From the NCBI GenBank assembly GCA_001302725.1, contig LIZU01000126.1:1-6212 (forward strand): 6,212 nt of DNA. Reading direction: 5' to 3'. Positions within the stretch are counted from its first letter, which is position 1. Every line of letters begins with the position of its first letter. Shown here piece after piece: positions 5,103 through 6,212 of this stretch. Made by a program: the position numbers and the translations under genes. The notes below the pieces were generated by a model that saw only the letters and a program-made list of their open reading frames with translations, searched no databases and was not told the origin of the DNA. The DNA comes from a candidate division Zixibacteria bacterium DG_27. Lineage in GTDB: Bacteria > Zixibacteria > MSB-5A5 > DG-27.

Positions 5103-5627
5103 CTAGGGTTGGATACTGGCTTCCAGGAACTTCGCCAACGCAACTGAGGCCTCAAGCTGAGCCTCTGTGGCGTCGTATGCCAGCAGTTTGACAAGAAACA
5201 CCCCTTTGACGAACTGCATGTAGCCGTCACTTCTATAACCTTTATCTCCAATCGGGAAATTGTCGGGGGAGTCGCCCCTCTCTGTCCTGTAAATGAAGTC
5301 GGCTTGGGAAGGTTTCTGCACCCGGTAAACCTCCACGGTTATATCCTGGTCAGTTTTCTTTGAAGCCACAAGGGAGGTCGCTAACTTGACGAAGCCATTG
5401 TTCAGGTAGAACTCCGCCCCGCCGTCGAGGTAGTAATGCAGATTCTCAGGCAAATAAACCGAGATGCTGTCACGAAATTGGAAATCTTCGAGCTTTGAAA
5501 GGCTGCCCAGGATGACTTCACAATCGGTTTTGGGTGCCGTTGCTTCCCTTTCACCCGGGGAGCAAAAAGTGAAAGAGATGGAGAACAGCAGAATGAGTGA
5601 CAAGAAGAATGATTTGTGTGAGCTCAT
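5103..5627 (-). CDS. exported DUF6599-like protein, possible lipoprotein
   Basis: The 174-residue product starts with a signal peptide: a short N-region ending in Lys5, a hydrophobic core FFLSLILLFSISFTF (7-21), then Cys22 and a polar SPGERE stretch. FTFC is not a good lipobox (Phe at -1), so it may be a periplasmic protein or an atypical lipoprotein. The mature part contains YLDGGAEFYLNNGF (66-79) followed by a strand reading DITVEVYRV and a PSQADFIYRTERG segment. This pattern of a Y-[IL]-D-G-A-E-x-Y-L-x-x-G-F motif, then a V-E-V-Y strand, recalls the DUF6599 family; I assign it by motif memory with moderate confidence, and its function is unknown. ATG at 5627 has no clear SD. It lies 11 bases after the stop of the AMMECR1 gene, so translation may depend on ribosomes arriving from that gene. 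Confidence 0.72.
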   Translation of the reverse strand: MSSHKSFFLSLILLFSISFTFCSPGEREATAPKTDCEVILGSLSKLEDFQFRDSISVYLPENLHYYLDGGAEFYLNNGFVKLATSLVASKKTDQDITVEVYRVQKPSQADFIYRTERGDSPDNFPIGDKGYRSDGYMQFVKGVFLVKLLAYDATEAQLEASVALAKFLEASIQP

Positions 5628-5638
5628 AGAGCCGGAGG

Positions 5639-6212
5639 TTATTCTTCCCCCTCTCTGAAGATCTCGGCACTGAAAACGTATATGTCCGCACCCTCCTTCC
5701 AGGCATCAAGGGGCAGGCCAGATTTGCGGCAGACGTTTTCCAAAAACTCCCGGCGATTCCACTTCCAGTCTGTTGCCACCTGAGGCAGTAGCAAGCCGCG
5801 GCGTTCACCCTTTTTGATATAAAGTCCGTGCAGACCGACCACGATCTCGTCAATGCTCTCGATTTTCCTTAACGGGGACAAAACCGATATCTCTATTTCG
5901 ATTTCTCCCAGTTCATCCTCGGTCAGGCGTGGGAAGCGGGGATCCTGGGTGGCGGCCATGATGGCGCACTCGGAAACGGTTTGATACAGAGGTTTCTCCG
6001 CAGTGGTGTAACCGATGCAGCCCCTCAGGCGACCGTTCTTCTCTAAGGTCACGAATGCTGCACCCAGCTCAGTCAGTCTGCGCTCTTTTACTTCCAGAGT
6101 CGGTTCTTTTCCGTGCCGGACGACTTCCTCGACCGACCTCCGAGCGGTCTCCAGTAGCTTTCGCCTCTCTTTCGCGGACAATCTGTTCTTCGGTTCTTCG
6201 ATGTTTGAGGGT
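5639..6212 (-). CDS. AMMECR1-domain protein (AmmeMemoRadiSam protein A type), 5' end probably outside the window
   Basis: The hallmark LRGCIG hexapeptide is followed by AATQDPRFPRL, EIEIEISVLSPL, the lead-in GLLLPQVATDW and REFLENVCRKSGLPLDAW, which together define the AMMECR1 domain. In bacteria and archaea it is often encoded with a Memo-like protein and a radical-SAM protein (the AmmeMemoRadiSam group); its biochemical role is unsettled, and those partners are not in this window. The first in-window start is TTG at 6181 (180 residues; LRGCIG at 52-57). However, the frame stays open to the right edge (PSNIEEPKNR before LSAKERRKLL), TTG has only a weak SD, and family members often have a Leu at that point inside the N-terminal helix. 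I therefore treat the gene as partial. It precedes the DUF6599-like gene by 11 bases and almost certainly shares its transcript. Confidence 0.87.
   Translation of the reverse strand, partial: PSNIEEPKNRLSAKERRKLLETARRSVEEVVRHGKEPTLEVKERRLTELGAAFVTLEKNGRLRGCIGYTTAEKPLYQTVSECAIMAATQDPRFPRLTEDELGEIEIEISVLSPLRKIESIDEIVVGLHGLYIKKGERRGLLLPQVATDWKWNRREFLENVCRKSGLPLDAWKEGADIYVFSAEIFREGEE

Noticed and set aside
1..6212. CRISPR array, tRNA, rRNA, insertion sequence or phage module
   Set aside because: No regularly spaced repeats, no cloverleaf with T-loop consensus, no transposase or integrase frame and no terminal inverted repeats were found by eye.

Overview
The window looks like ordinary chromosome from a Gram-negative bacterium, probably an uncultured lineage. 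Base composition appears roughly balanced. Several genes appear to use GTG or TTG starts, and Shine-Dalgarno sites are often a full AGGAGG. A probable exported or lipoprotein-like product of DUF6599 type and an SPFH membrane protein fit a Gram-negative cell. The sequence alone does not name the phylum. I see no transposase, integrase, CRISPR array, tRNA or rRNA.

Left part (1-1344), mainly minus strand. The 5' end of an SPFH/band-7 (prohibitin-like) gene runs off the left edge. A 346-base stretch without a convincing gene follows, holding one GC-rich hairpin. Next come two small minus-strand genes that probably form a unit: an 80-residue (or 102-residue) protein of unknown family, then a 60-residue zinc-ribbon protein. 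Upstream of them lies a leader with a nested inverted repeat just before a perfect AGGAGG, and then a doubtful plus-strand small ORF.

Middle part (1345-2327), minus strand. This is rlmN, the radical-SAM methyltransferase acting on 23S rRNA A2503. The catalytic body is complete in its key cysteines. The N-terminal domain lies in another frame, ends at a TGA that overlaps an internal GTG (GTGA), and about 17-20 residues expected at the junction are missing. It is either a broken gene, a split gene or a sequence error.

Right-middle part (2393-5091), plus strand, divergent from rlmN. Three genes run in series: a beta-CASP metallo-beta-lactamase ribonuclease, a carbon-nitrogen hydrolase (nitrilase superfamily) and a stand-alone response-regulator receiver. 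Gaps of 74 and 39 bases allow, but do not prove, one transcript.

Right part (5103-6212), minus strand, convergent with the receiver gene across an 11-base gap. An AMMECR1-domain protein (AmmeMemoRadiSam protein A type) is followed 11 bases later by a DUF6599-like exported protein. The AMMECR1 reading frame stays open to the right edge, so its true start may lie outside.

The themes are RNA modification and processing (RlmN, beta-CASP nuclease) with general metabolic and signalling genes. I did not find a clear new defence or mobile system. The most notable points are the split rlmN, the structured leader before the two small genes, and the tight AMMECR1/DUF6599 pair.
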